A stretch of DNA of 64,000 nucleotides. Source: Desulfosporosinus acidiphilus SJ4 (GTDB lineage: Bacteria > Bacillota > Desulfitobacteriia > Desulfitobacteriales > Desulfitobacteriaceae). Where the stretch lies: positions 4,373,977-4,437,976 of the forward strand of contig NC_018068.1 of assembly GCF_000255115.2 (NCBI RefSeq), written 5' to 3'. The notes below the pieces were generated by a model, which saw only the letters and a list, made by a program, of their open reading frames with translations, searched no databases and was not told the origin of the DNA. The translations under genes were made by a program, and so were the position numbers. Shown one piece after another: positions 24,702-32,117 of the stretch; within the stretch, counting starts at the first letter, position 1, and each line of letters begins with the position of its first letter.

Positions 24702-25094
24702 CTATAGTCGTTTTTCGATATTCTCTAATAGATTAGTAAGTGCTATGAAATATTTCTCTTGTATGTTTTTACAGATCTCCATTGCTAATTGTTCATTATA
24801 AATATGTACGGTCGAATTTCTATCATTAAGCATGGCAAGCCATAATTCATCATCCCTTATTAGCTCTGCCGCAAAGGCTTCTCGTAACACAGATTTTGGA
24901 GAATTTAACCCAATTAAACCCTCATCCTCGAAGACAGCTTTTAAAGTTTTCCAGGCAAGTTCAAACGTGAACTCAAAACGTTGTATGAGTCCATCTCTTA
25001 GCAGATCATCTGAATTATTACATTTAGCAATCCCCTCTTTAAGTTTAGAAAGAGCATTTTTAAAATTATTGACTTTTACATGCGGATCGCTCAT
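24702..25094 (-). CDS. HI0074-type nucleotidyltransferase partner protein
   Basis: 130 residues, all helical. FEFTFELAWKTLKAVFEDEG ... SPKSVLREAFAAELI ... WLAMLNDRNSTVHIYNE matches the HI0074 (NTase substrate-binding/HEPN-like) family. It overlaps the preceding nucleotidyltransferase by 29 bases. Such pairs behave as MNT-HEPN (type VII-like) toxin-antitoxin modules in some species; the RX4HXY motif is replaced here by RNSTVHIY, which fits that pattern (R-x4-H-x-Y). Confidence 0.85.
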   Translation of the reverse strand: MSDPHVKVNNFKNALSKLKEGIAKCNNSDDLLRDGLIQRFEFTFELAWKTLKAVFEDEGLIGLNSPKSVLREAFAAELIRDDELWLAMLNDRNSTVHIYNEQLAMEICKNIQEKYFIALTNLLENIEKRL

Positions 25095-25380
25095 AAAGAG
25101 ACACTCCTTCTCTATTAATATTGTCTAATAATTTGGGATCAATAGTTTCACTAATGAATATGGTATCTATTTTTAAGAGAGTATTAAGATCATCAAAGTT
25201 GCTGGTTAATCGCCCTTTAGAATTAAACTCGGGCAAAGGAAAAACTGCTAAATCTATATCACTTGTGGGATTATTTTCCCCTCTTGCTCTTGATCCAAAA
25301 AGAACAATCTTCTCAATAGCATAGTTTCTTCCGATTTCACGAATCCTCTGAATCAGACCCTTGTCAAGATTAAAGTTCAT
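25066..25380 (-). CDS. MNT-type minimal nucleotidyltransferase
   Basis: 104 residues. GSRARGENNPTSDIDLAVF contains GSx10DxD, the active site of minimal nucleotidyltransferases. ATG 25380 is preceded by AGGACTATT; a longer frame begins at 25416. In MNT-HEPN modules this protein adds AMP groups to the HEPN toxin and neutralises it. The gene lies behind a palindromic promoter-operator shared with another module 2.5 kb away. Confidence 0.85.
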   Translation of the reverse strand: MNFNLDKGLIQRIREIGRNYAIEKIVLFGSRARGENNPTSDIDLAVFPLPEFNSKGRLTSNFDDLNTLLKIDTIFISETIDPKLLDNINREGVSLYERSACKSQ

Positions 25381-25445
25381 AATAGTCCTAGTCCCCCTAC
25401 GAGATTTGGTTCCCAATTTAACGCAATCATTTCACTCATTAAAAT

Positions 25446-25475
25446 ACAACCATATTATACCAATAACATGGTTGT
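25446..25475 (-). promoter_or_regulatory. Palindromic promoter-operator, copy 1
   Basis: ACAACCATATTAT and ATAACATGGTTGT form a 13-bp inverted repeat (one mismatch) with spacer ACCA. On the minus strand it contains an extended -10 (TGGTATAAT), so binding would block RNA polymerase. The same site lies before the second MNT gene (27927) and a diverged one before the RAYT gene (33177). Confidence 0.7.
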
Positions 25476-25706
25476 AAATAAAGCTTATTACGTCCTTTAG
25501 TATCCCTCATGATTACCTCTAGAGAGAGCATCTGGCCATTATTTTCAACATAAGACGCTGGAATAATGAATAAATATGCATTTTGTTTTACGAAATAGCA
25601 TCTCGCCCTTCAATTAAGTATTAAGTAAACCTTAAAGTAGTTAAAGTAGTTAAAGTAGTTAACCTTAACCAAATGTCACCCATCCAATAATTAATGTCGT
25701 ATATAA

Positions 25707-25735
25707 TTGACATTCATTCACATATATATTATAGT
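25707..25735 (+). promoter_or_regulatory. Sigma-A-type promoter of the Xre/membrane pair
   Basis: TTGACA and TATAGT are 17 bases apart, 18 bases before the Xre start codon. Upstream, at about 25630-25665, the nine-base unit TTAAAGTAG is repeated three times. Confidence 0.7.
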
Positions 25736-25752
25736 TTAATCGAGGTGTTGAA

Positions 25753-25962
25753 ATGGGAAGAAACATCAAAATTAAAGTTGCCCGTGCGGAACTCGACATG
25801 ACTCAAAAAGCCTTAGCCGAAGCCGTGGGAATATCTCGTCAAACCATGAATGCCATAGAACAAGGGGAATATAACCCCACCATAAAATTATGCCGCAATA
25901 TTTGCAGAGTACTTGGAAAGTCACTTGATGAGCTGTTTGGAGAGGAGAATGAAGATGCGTAA
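25753..25962 (+). CDS. Xre-family regulator (YgzD-like)
   Basis: 69 residues. MTQKALAEAVGISRQTMNAIEQGEYNPTIKLCRNICRVLGKSLDELF is the compact HTH of this family. It overlaps a membrane-protein gene by eight bases, a frequent pairing in Firmicutes in which the small regulator controls its own operon. Confidence 0.88.
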   Translation: MGRNIKIKVARAELDMTQKALAEAVGISRQTMNAIEQGEYNPTIKLCRNICRVLGKSLDELFGEENEDA

Positions 25963-26398
25963 AAACAATTTAGATGAAATGCAAGAGAAAAAATTATTGA
26001 GTATTGAACATAACGGAATGTGGCTGGCCTTTTGGGGCCTGCTGGCAGCCATAATGATTCAAATATGTCAAGGCGCTAATTTTAAACAGTTTGCCGGTGA
26101 ATGGATCATTTTTATGCTGCTTAGTTTTTATACTTTGATCGCCTGCATCAAGAACGGTATTTGGGACAGACGCTTAAAGCCGAACCTCAAAACGAATGCC
26201 TTGCTGAGTCTGCTTGCCGGCTTGAGCGTATCCGTGATCTTCGGAATCGAATTTCATCTCCAGAATAAGCAAAGTCACTCGTCACTGTCGATTGGATCGA
26301 TAGGAATATTCACATTCTTGCTATGCTTCGGTGCCCTTCAGTTTTCAAGCTATTTATACAAAAAGAGGAAGGAAAAACTTGAGCGAGAATGTGAATAA
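25955..26398 (+). CDS. Membrane protein, partner of the Xre regulator
   Basis: 147 residues with a charged N-terminus and four predicted membrane spans (about residues 20-35, 45-60, 80-100, 115-130), ending in a basic tail. ATG 25955 lies seven bases after AGAGGAG inside the preceding gene. The layout matches small four-span proteins (DUF6773/DUF2178-like) paired with YgzD-like regulators; the exact family is not certain, and no function is known. Confidence 0.7.
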   Translation: MRKNNLDEMQEKKLLSIEHNGMWLAFWGLLAAIMIQICQGANFKQFAGEWIIFMLLSFYTLIACIKNGIWDRRLKPNLKTNALLSLLAGLSVSVIFGIEFHLQNKQSHSSLSIGSIGIFTFLLCFGALQFSSYLYKKRKEKLERECE

Positions 26399-26451
26399 AA
26401 ACGCAGACTTGGATTGTTCTGTGAAGAGACGAGAAATAAATAGGCAAAATG

Positions 26452-26497
26452 AAAATCCCTGAGGGCGGTTTGCATAAAACCTGTTCAGGGATTTTTT
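26452..26497 (+). terminator. Terminator of the Xre/membrane operon
   Basis: AAAATCCCTGA pairs with TCAGGGATTTT, with an inner GGTTT/AAACC stem, followed by a run of six T. Confidence 0.8.
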
Positions 26498-26520
26498 ATC
26501 CGGAAGCAGTGAAACACTTT

Positions 26521-26673
26521 TTACTTACCTAAAGGCATCGGGATAAAGGCATTGGGAAACTCATGGTCTTTTCCTTCGTATAATTCGCAGGCTATTTTTT
26601 TCTTCGCATGAGCACCATAATTAAATAATAATAGAATAGTCAAAGCGAAGAAATAAAAAAGAATGAATTTCAT
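26521..26673 (-). CDS. 50-residue secreted protein under c-di-GMP riboswitch
   Basis: A short frame from ATG 26673 to TAA 26521, with GGGAGG seven bases upstream. The N-terminus is a hydrophobic run (FILFYFFALTILLLFNYG) followed by AHA, a good signal-peptidase site; the mature part would be about 27 residues (KKKIACELYEGKDHEFPNAF...) with one Cys. It is the only gene between a cyclic-di-GMP riboswitch with terminator and the convergent terminator at 26497. No family is recognised. It could act as a secreted peptide or a small membrane-bound factor. Confidence 0.65.
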   Translation of the reverse strand: MKFILFYFFALTILLLFNYGAHAKKKIACELYEGKDHEFPNAFIPMPLGK

Positions 26674-26711
26674 CTTGATCCCTCCCAATCTTTAGTAGAC
26701 CTTTGGGAAAA

Positions 26712-26749
26712 TAAAAAAATCGCTTACCTATAAAAAGGTATAGCGATAA
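26712..26749 (-). terminator. Expression-platform terminator of the riboswitch
   Basis: On the minus strand ATCGCTATACCT pairs with AGGTAAGCGAT (one mismatch), followed by seven T. The 5' arm overlaps TTATCGCTA, which can instead pair with TAGCGATAA on the other side of the aptamer, so the two folds exclude each other. Confidence 0.75.
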
Positions 26750-26761
26750 TAGCAACAACTG

Positions 26762-26850
26762 TTCGGCGGCTTGGCAGTCATCAGCTTTACCTGGAAGATC
26801 CATAGCTTTGCGTCCTTAGTTTTCACTAAGTTTGCCTTTATCGCTAGTAG
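26762..26850 (-). promoter_or_regulatory. Cyclic-di-GMP-I (GEMM) riboswitch aptamer
   Basis: On the minus strand the order is AAAGGCAAAC, a hairpin CTTAG-TGAAAA-CTAAG, then GGACGCAAAGC, then GGATCTTCC ... GGTAAAGC, then ATGACTGCCAAGCCGCCGAA. These are the conserved blocks of the GEMM-I class, including the GAAA tetraloop and the ACGCAAAGC junction strand. The flanking TAGCGATAA and TTATCGCTA would form the outer stem that competes with the terminator, which suggests that ligand turns expression on. Confidence 0.9.
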
Positions 26851-26876
26851 ATATTAGCAATATTTAAATTGTAGAA

Positions 26877-26885
26877 ATTATACCA
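26877..26885 (-). promoter_or_regulatory. Extended -10 promoter of the riboswitch
   Basis: TGGTATAAT on the minus strand; the start would be about 20 bases before the aptamer. No clear -35 box is seen. Confidence 0.5.
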
Positions 26886-26889
26886 CGAA

Positions 26890-27069
26890 TCATACAAATT
26901 TTATGTCGAAATAAACAGTAGGGAATAAATAATTACTCAAATTCCCCATTTTTAATAAAACGAAGGGCCAATGATATAGAAAGAGCCAGACAATAAAATA
27001 GACTGTGACGATAAAACCGATTATTTCTGGCAGCAACCGCTGCGAAATCAGAAATGTCCTCAGTCCCAC
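26890..27069 (-). CDS. Possible 59-residue membrane peptide
   Basis: A frame from GTG 27069 to TGA 26890 encodes a hydrophobic peptide with one or two spans (IIGFIVTVYFIVWLFLYHW). No good ribosome site is seen, and the 3' end overlaps the riboswitch promoter. It may be the end of a lost gene or chance in AT-rich DNA. Confidence 0.2.
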   Translation of the reverse strand: MGLRTFLISQRLLPEIIGFIVTVYFIVWLFLYHWPFVLLKMGNLSNYLFPTVYFDIKFV

Positions 27070-27079
27070 CTTACAAACT

Positions 27080-27487
27080 CTAAAACCTCTTAAGCATAAT
27101 TTTACTAAATTCCTTTAAATCATCGAGATAATGCTCAATGACTTGACTTACAATCTTTAAATTGAGAGATTGATAATTATGTACCGCGATATTACGGAAA
27201 CCAACCATTGATTTTAAAGATTCGGCTAACGATTCCTCCATGCAATTATGTTGGTGAAGAATATCAAACGCTTCACGGCTATTTTGCGGGATTCCCCATT
27301 TCTCTTCGGCCACTATGTGCATAGCTAAGTCAATAGCAGCCTCACAGCTTCTTTGTATATTCAGAATGATCGAATCCTGCTTTGTATAGTTTTCCAGATT
27401 TTTAGGGTTGTTTTCATATTCCTCATGAATACGCTCAATACAACGCTCGATAATCGAGCATTTGTTATAAATTACATCATCCCCCAT
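27080..27487 (-). CDS. hepT: HepT-like HEPN-domain protein (DUF86)
   Basis: 135 residues. The motif RNIAVHNY (R-x4-H-x-Y) near residue 103 is the RNase active site of HEPN toxins; the N-terminal helices (CSIIERCIERIHEEY, CEAAIDLAMHIVAEE) are typical DUF86. It is translated from an ATG that overlaps the preceding mntA-like gene by 11 bases. In studied systems HepT degrades RNA and is silenced by AMP addition on the Tyr. Confidence 0.9.
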   Translation of the reverse strand: MGDDVIYNKCSIIERCIERIHEEYENNPKNLENYTKQDSIILNIQRSCEAAIDLAMHIVAEEKWGIPQNSREAFDILHQHNCMEESLAESLKSMVGFRNIAVHNYQSLNLKIVSQVIEHYLDDLKEFSKIMLKRF

Positions 27488-27899
27488 AGATCGTCCCTCT
27501 CTCTTTTATCCTTTTTAGAATAGGCTCCCGTTCCTCATTAAGAAGAGCGTACTCTTTGTACGTACGGAGGAAATAATATTTTCGTCGTGTCTCATCCTGA
27601 CAATAAAGCACTTTTCCGTATCCAACCACTTGAACTTGAAACACAGTACTAACTAACTTCAAGTTAATACAATCACAACTCTTACCTAGTAAATCGGCCA
27701 AGCCTTGGGCCATACAAAAAGTCTGATATTCATTAACGACCTGATCGGTCAGATAAGCGATATCAATATCACTATCCCCGCGGGCTCTGCCCTTGGCATA
27801 GGAGCCAAATAGGATAATGAGCCAAGGAGCTACAGATTTTCTTAGCGTATGGATAATAGTCTCTATTTGCTCTGAATTAAGCTCAAAGTAGCCCTCCAT
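27477..27899 (-). CDS. mntA: MntA-like nucleotidyltransferase antitoxin
   Basis: 140 residues. GSYAKGRARGDSDIDIAYL contains the GSx10DxD site. It is longer than the first module's enzyme and ends in a basic helix. It precedes hepT in an overlapping pair, the usual MntA-HepT order, and starts downstream of copy 2 of the palindromic promoter-operator. The role as AMP-adding antitoxin is known for the family; here it is inferred. Confidence 0.9.
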   Translation of the reverse strand: MEGYFELNSEQIETIIHTLRKSVAPWLIILFGSYAKGRARGDSDIDIAYLTDQVVNEYQTFCMAQGLADLLGKSCDCINLKLVSTVFQVQVVGYGKVLYCQDETRRKYYFLRTYKEYALLNEEREPILKRIKERGTIYGG

Positions 27900-27926
27900 T
27901 AATAATCGCTCCTTCTTCCAAAAACT

Positions 27927-27956
27927 ACAACCATATTATACCAATAATATGGTTGT
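27927..27956 (-). promoter_or_regulatory. Palindromic promoter-operator, copy 2 (perfect)
   Basis: ACAACCATATTAT-ACCA-ATAATATGGTTGT is a perfect 13-bp inverted repeat that includes an extended -10 (TGGTATAAT) on the minus strand, 28 bases before mntA. It equals copy 1 at 25446 except for one base; 10 more bases downstream (AAATAAAGC) are shared too. Confidence 0.75.
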
Positions 27957-27991
27957 AAATAAAGCCACCACTCTTTGTTGGGCACACTGTT

Positions 27992-28190
27992 TTAACTTCG
28001 AAGGCCTTTCCCGACCCGAGAATTAATTAATTTGAAAAATAATTGGTCGGTATCGCGGTTCTGGTATTGGGATGCCATTGGACATAGCAGATTCGACTCA
28101 AACCTTTTTGCTGCCTGTAATTCTCGTAATGCTTCCTCCGGTGTTACACCAAATGCCGAGCACCCTTTTAAATCTGGCATGTCGGCAATA
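27992..28190 (-). pseudogene. Remnant of a HicB-family antitoxin
   Basis: The reading ADMPDLKGCSAFGVTPEEALRELQAAK is the hallmark of HicB (partial RNase H fold; PDLPGCxAxGxTxEEAL). The first strand is missing and the part after the Ala-rich helix no longer looks like HicB. No hicA is adjacent. It is a decayed toxin-antitoxin gene, in line with other broken modules nearby. Confidence 0.6.
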
Positions 28191-28217
28191 TATCCTAAAA
28201 AGAAAGGGGTCTAGTAC

Positions 28218-28256
28218 CTGGGCGGAACAGCGACCTTTGGGATCTGTTCCGCCCAG
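28218..28256. repeat. Perfect 13-bp inverted repeat hairpin
   Basis: CTGGGCGGAACAG and CTGTTCCGCCCAG pair perfectly around a 13-base loop. On the plus strand it is followed by TAAAAACG. It resembles the GC-rich arms of the REP-like elements further right but does not align with them. Confidence 0.6.
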
Positions 28257-28327
28257 TAAAAACGCAGATTTGGATTGTTCAATGAAATATCTTACCCTAG
28301 TATCAACCGATATATTATTTAATGGCA

Positions 28328-28513
28328 TTATTCATTCTTCTCCGGCTTCTCCAGTTGCTCCGTCCGCTCTTCACATGACTTCAGAAGAATGAATTTACTA
28401 TCCTTGCTATGCATATACATTTCCTCTGTTCGACGCTGCACCTGCTGGATTTCTTCTATTATATCTGTCAATTTGTTAAATAATATACTGTACATTTCCT
28501 TATAATCTGCCAA
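28328..28513 (-). CDS. 61-residue coiled-coil protein
   Basis: A charged, helical peptide (YKEMYSILFNKLTDIIEEIQQVQRRTEEMYM) with no membrane span. The start is TTG 28513 with GGGGG and AAGAG upstream. Similar small proteins seem usual next to Xre genes in this group, but I cannot name a family. Confidence 0.5.
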   Translation of the reverse strand: MADYKEMYSILFNKLTDIIEEIQQVQRRTEEMYMHSKDSKFILLKSCEERTEQLEKPEKNE

Positions 28514-28552
28514 TGCTCTTTACCCCCAAAAACAATTTCTTATACATGCATA

Positions 28553-28592
28553 ATGCGATAATTGCATAATTATCAATATGCAATTATCGCAT
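28553..28592. promoter_or_regulatory. Twin palindromic operator before the Xre pseudogene
   Basis: ATGCGATAATTGCATA at 28553-28568 and TATGCAATTATCGCAT at 28577-28592 are perfect complements; each is itself nearly palindromic (ATGC...GCAT). Their centres are 25 bases apart. It sits before the broken Xre gene and after the divergent 61-residue gene. Confidence 0.7.
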
Positions 28593-28620
28593 AATATAGA
28601 ATGCTATTGAGGTGACCACA

Positions 28621-28845
28621 ATGTCCCAAGAATACGCGATTTAAGAGAAGACAGGAATCTAACTCACTCAACAGGAGCTTGCAGCCTTTCATAAAGTAAG
28701 CCAAACAACCTATTCAAGATATGAAAGCTGTGTCCTAGATATTCCTAGCTCCTCGCTCATTAAACTTGACGAGTTTTATGAAACGAGTATCGACTATCTA
28801 GTGAGGCTGACCAATAATAAAAAGCCTTATCGCCGAATAGCGTGA
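28621..28845 (+). pseudogene. Xre-family regulator, frameshifted
   Basis: One frame reads IRDLREDRNLT and the other TQQELAAFHKVSQTTYSRYESCVLDIPSSSLIKLDEFYETSIDYLV, joined at about 28665 by a one-base shift; in-frame TAA codons follow the ATG. The ribosome site TTGAGGTGA and the protein end (NKKPYRR) match the intact paralog at 28981. So it is an inactivated duplicate of that gene. Confidence 0.8.
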
Positions 28846-28910
28846 TCGCAAATTCAAATTCGTTTGCGCCTATCCTCTTACATTTTTTAATTTACCATTT
28901 GAGATAATAT

Positions 28911-28952
28911 TAGCGAAATTTTCGCTAAAAGTCAATAGCGAATAATTCGCTA
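28911..28952. promoter_or_regulatory. Twin palindromic operator before the intact Xre gene
   Basis: TAGCGAAATTTTCGCTA at 28911-28927 and TAGCGAATAATTCGCTA at 28936-28952 are both 8+1+8 perfect palindromes with centres 25 bases apart. TATAAT lies just behind at 28956-28961, so binding would cover the promoter of the Xre gene. Confidence 0.75.
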
Positions 28953-28980
28953 AACTATAATTATCTTGAGGTGATTTTTG

Positions 28981-29199
28981 GTGTATGAAAGAATAAGACA
29001 CTTAAGGGAAGACAAAGATCTGACGCAAACGCAAGTTGCAACTTATCTAAATTGCAGTCAGAGAATATACAGTAATTATGAACGCGGTGAAGTGGATTTG
29101 CCCACCGTAATTTTAATCAAATTGGCGGAATTACATAATACAAGTACTGACTATCTCTTGAATAGAACAAACAGGAAAAAGCCTTATCCAAAAGACTGA
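28981..29199 (+). CDS. Xre-family regulator
   Basis: 72 residues. IRHLREDKDLTQTQVATYLNCSQRIYSNYERGEVDLPTVILIKLAELHNTSTDYLLNRT is a complete HTH of the Xre type. GTG 28981 lies six bases after GAGGTGA; a TTG one codon earlier is too close. The twin operator in its promoter suggests autoregulation. No partner gene follows, so it may act on the neighbouring decayed module. Confidence 0.85.
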   Translation: MYERIRHLREDKDLTQTQVATYLNCSQRIYSNYERGEVDLPTVILIKLAELHNTSTDYLLNRTNRKKPYPKD

Positions 29200-29228
29200 T
29201 ATTCACTTGCATAATGGTATTATTTAGA

Positions 29229-29392
29229 TTTCGGTCGAGACCGAAAGTTAGGTTTAGGTTTAGGTTTAGTTATAATTAGCTCCAACTAATTTTATTGGCC
29301 TAGAAAGTAAAGTATACTAATAATAAGTATTTCGACGGAAAAGAAAGGGTCCAAAAAAAGGGTCCTGGAACTTCACACCCAGTACAGGCATC
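29229..29392. repeat. Palindrome, TTTAGG repeats and a degenerate REP
   Basis: TTTCGGTC/GACCGAAA (29229-29246) is followed by four units of TTTAGG. Then 29269-29335 (TTAGCTCCAACTAA ... AAGTATTTCGACG) is similar to 37829-37892, and 29336-29392 (GAAAAGAAAGGGTCC ... AGTACAGG) looks like a decayed copy of the REP-like element. Confidence 0.5.
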
Positions 29393-29435
29393 TGTAAATC
29401 TAACAACCTGGTTCTATCAATCAATTCTGATAATT

Positions 29436-30554
29436 TTACTCAACTTCAGACAATCTCTTTACCTTCTGTCCTAATATCGAGACTTTTCCCTCAAGCTCCA
29501 TTCTGCAAAGCAATTCAATTAAGCCACTAATATCACCGTTACATACATCAAGAAGGTCGTTTATATCTTGTACCTGGTCAAGTCGATCAAGTATAACCTG
29601 CTCTTGAAGTTTATTTGAATCGCATCTATTTTGCCTTTGCTTCTTTAAAGCCTTACTCTTTTGTGGTTTTTTAAGCAACGAGTTGTTTGAGTCTTCCTTT
29701 TTACACTTTTTAAGTAATTGATCGGGTCCAAGATAGACCTCCGCCCCGTGCAAAAGCAACCGATTAGTTCCTAAACTTTCCGGACTATAAATACTATTGG
29801 GTACAGCATATACCCTATGCTTAAACCACATCGCGTATTCAGCTGTAATCAGAGCTCCGCTTCGATCGGCAGCCTCCACTACTAAAAGCTTTTCTACCCA
29901 AGCAGCTAAAAGCTTATTCCTTTCTGGAAAATATTCTTGCCTGGGTCTCGTCCCAGGAGGATATGAAGAAATTACAGCTCCGCTTTCAACAATTTCTTCC
30001 ATTAGCATTTGATGTTCAGGAGGGTAGCAAATATCCACTCCATTCGCCACCAGAGCTAAGGTATATCCACCAGCCTTTAAGCAAGCCGTATGAGCGTAAC
30101 TATCGATGCCCTTAGCCATTCCGCTCACGACTGTCATGCCTGCATGTCCTAGAAAGGCAGCGGCATCAGCAGTTACTTCCTTGCCATAAGCGGTACATCG
30201 TCGACTTCCAACAATCCCAATACTTGACGTCAAAGTACGCAATTTCCCGCGATAGTAGAGTATTGCCGGAAGGCCTGGAAATTCATTTATATAGGGAGGA
30301 AAATAGGGATCGTCATAAGTTAAAAGATTAATCCCATTTCTCTGCATGTAATCTTCAATTCGTTGAGCACTTTCTAATGAATGTTGACTCAATAACGTCT
30401 CAATTTGACCTAACTTCAGGCCCTTAATATTTTGCAATTCTTCTATCGATGCCTGATAAACTGCCATAGGTGAACCCAATCTGTCTACAAGTTTCCGTAT
30501 AGTTACTGGTCCTATACCCTTTAGATTTATAAGCCACAACCAATATGTAATCAC
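29436..30554 (-). CDS. dprA: DNA-processing protein DprA (Smf)
   Basis: 372 residues. An N-terminal HhH/SAM-like part (NLKGIGPVTIRKLVDRLGSP) precedes the Rossmann-type fold with GIVGSRRCTAYGKEV, VVSGMAKGIDSYAHTACLKAGG and FPERNKLLAAWVEKLLVVEAADRSGALITAEYA. The C-terminal winged part follows a basic linker (KCKKEDSNNSLLKKPQKSKALKK). DprA binds incoming single-stranded DNA and loads RecA. It lies 19 bases after comM, as often in Firmicutes. Confidence 0.95.
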   Translation of the reverse strand: MITYWLWLINLKGIGPVTIRKLVDRLGSPMAVYQASIEELQNIKGLKLGQIETLLSQHSLESAQRIEDYMQRNGINLLTYDDPYFPPYINEFPGLPAILYYRGKLRTLTSSIGIVGSRRCTAYGKEVTADAAAFLGHAGMTVVSGMAKGIDSYAHTACLKAGGYTLALVANGVDICYPPEHQMLMEEIVESGAVISSYPPGTRPRQEYFPERNKLLAAWVEKLLVVEAADRSGALITAEYAMWFKHRVYAVPNSIYSPESLGTNRLLLHGAEVYLGPDQLLKKCKKEDSNNSLLKKPQKSKALKKQRQNRCDSNKLQEQVILDRLDQVQDINDLLDVCNGDISGLIELLCRMELEGKVSILGQKVKRLSEVE

Positions 30555-30572
30555 GTAAGACCCCCAAATTCT

Positions 30573-32117
30573 CTAAACGACAAGCATGCCGCTTCGATCT
30601 TTGTCTAAATCACGGCTCATCAAAGCAGCACTAATATCTTTTTTACGAATGACCTCTGATTCCTCGAGGTCTGCAAACGTTCTTGCTGTCTTAAGAAATT
30701 TGTTGTAGGTTCTAGCACTGTAATGAAACTTTTCAAAGGCCACTCTTAACAATTTATTGCTCTCTTCATCAAGCTTGCAAAACTCTTTGATCATCGCTTC
30801 GCTCATTTGGGCATTCGAATTGACATTGGGAATTCCATTGAACCTTTCTTGCTGAATTCGCCTAGCCTTCTGAACCCTTTCTCTGAGTTCAGCCGAACTT
30901 CGTCCTTTCTCCTGCATTGATAAATTCAGAAAATTTACAGGTTGAACGTATTTATGGACTTCAATCCTATCCAGAATGGGCCCAGATAATTTCTGTCTGT
31001 ATTTAAGCACCTCATAATCTGTGCACCGGCAGCGCGATTGCCCGTAATATCCACACGGACATGGATTCATAGCAGCAACAAGCATAAAGTTCGCCGGGAA
31101 TACTCCTATACTTTTCACTCTTGAAACTGTAACGACTTTATCTTCCATTGGCTGCCGAAGAGCGTCCAGACTTTTTTTATCAAATTCTGCGATTTCATCA
31201 AGAAAAAGAATCCCATTATGCGCCAATGATATTTCACCGGGTACAACTGGACTCCCACCACCGACAAGGGAATTCATCGAAGCATTATGATGTGGTGAGC
31301 GAAAAGGACGTTTTTCAATTAAACTTCCACGTTCACGCAAATGACCAGTTACACTATAGATTCTTGTAATCTCAAGTGCCTCTTCCTCGCTAAGCTCTGG
31401 CATAATAGTCGATATCCTTTTCGCAATCATAGATTTCCCGCACCCCGGAGAGCCAATCATGAGGATATTATGTCCCCCAGCCACTGCTGCAACAATATAT
31501 TCGATCAGAACATCCTGACCGCGAACATCAGCAAAGTCAAGGCCTTCATAAGAATCAGAGGTCTTCTCCGCTTCTTCAAAGGTCGGACAATAGTACTCTT
31601 GTTTTCCTTGTAAAAATTCGACCACTTCGATAAGAGATTTAAAAGCATAGATATCCAAACCTTTAACGAGACTAGCCTCTCGGTTATTTTCAAAGGGAAT
31701 AAAAATCCGTTTGATTCCACTTTCTCTTGCCGCCATGACCATCGGCAGGACTCCGCTAACTGAGCGCAACTCCGCATTCAGGGAAAGTTCTCCTATAAAT
31801 GCGGAATCATACAGCTTATCTCGATCCACCAACACTTGTCCTGCCTCAAGCAAAAGACTTACAGCCATTGCCAGATCGAAATGTGAGCCACTTTTCTTGA
31901 TCCCACTCGGAGCTAAATTAATCACAACCTTAAGTTTCGGAAATTCGAAACTCCCATAAGTCAAGGATGCCTCTAATCGATGAGCAGCCTCTTTAACCGC
32001 GGTGTCACCCATGCCAACGATATTCACCGAAGGCTGGCCATATAGTGTCACAGTCTCTACCGTCACAGAATACGCATTAACCCCAGACAAAGCAAAGGAC
32101 CGGACAACTGTTGCCAT
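30573..32117 (-). CDS. comM: YifB/ComM-family Mg-chelatase-like AAA+ ATPase
   Basis: 514 residues. The N-terminal Lon-like domain (VETVTLYGQPSVNIVGMGD) is followed by the AAA+ core with GSPGCGKSM (Walker A) and GILFLDEIAEF (Walker B), and by the Mg-chelatase C-terminal domain. In Vibrio ComM is a branch-migration helicase for transformation. ATG 32117 follows GAGGTGG; an upstream ATG adds six residues not found in the family. It shares an operon with dprA. Confidence 0.93.
   Translation of the reverse strand: MATVVRSFALSGVNAYSVTVETVTLYGQPSVNIVGMGDTAVKEAAHRLEASLTYGSFEFPKLKVVINLAPSGIKKSGSHFDLAMAVSLLLEAGQVLVDRDKLYDSAFIGELSLNAELRSVSGVLPMVMAARESGIKRIFIPFENNREASLVKGLDIYAFKSLIEVVEFLQGKQEYYCPTFEEAEKTSDSYEGLDFADVRGQDVLIEYIVAAVAGGHNILMIGSPGCGKSMIAKRISTIMPELSEEEALEITRIYSVTGHLRERGSLIEKRPFRSPHHNASMNSLVGGGSPVVPGEISLAHNGILFLDEIAEFDKKSLDALRQPMEDKVVTVSRVKSIGVFPANFMLVAAMNPCPCGYYGQSRCRCTDYEVLKYRQKLSGPILDRIEVHKYVQPVNFLNLSMQEKGRSSAELRERVQKARRIQQERFNGIPNVNSNAQMSEAMIKEFCKLDEESNKLLRVAFEKFHYSARTYNKFLKTARTFADLEESEVIRKKDISAALMSRDLDKDRSGMLVV

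Noticed and set aside
26621-26803. Minus-strand frame of 60 codons in front of the small secreted gene
   Set aside because: It runs through the riboswitch aptamer and terminator; conserved RNA motifs explain the sequence.
29247-29270. TTTAGG repeats as a telomere-like array
   Set aside because: Only four units are present; this is a simple-sequence run.
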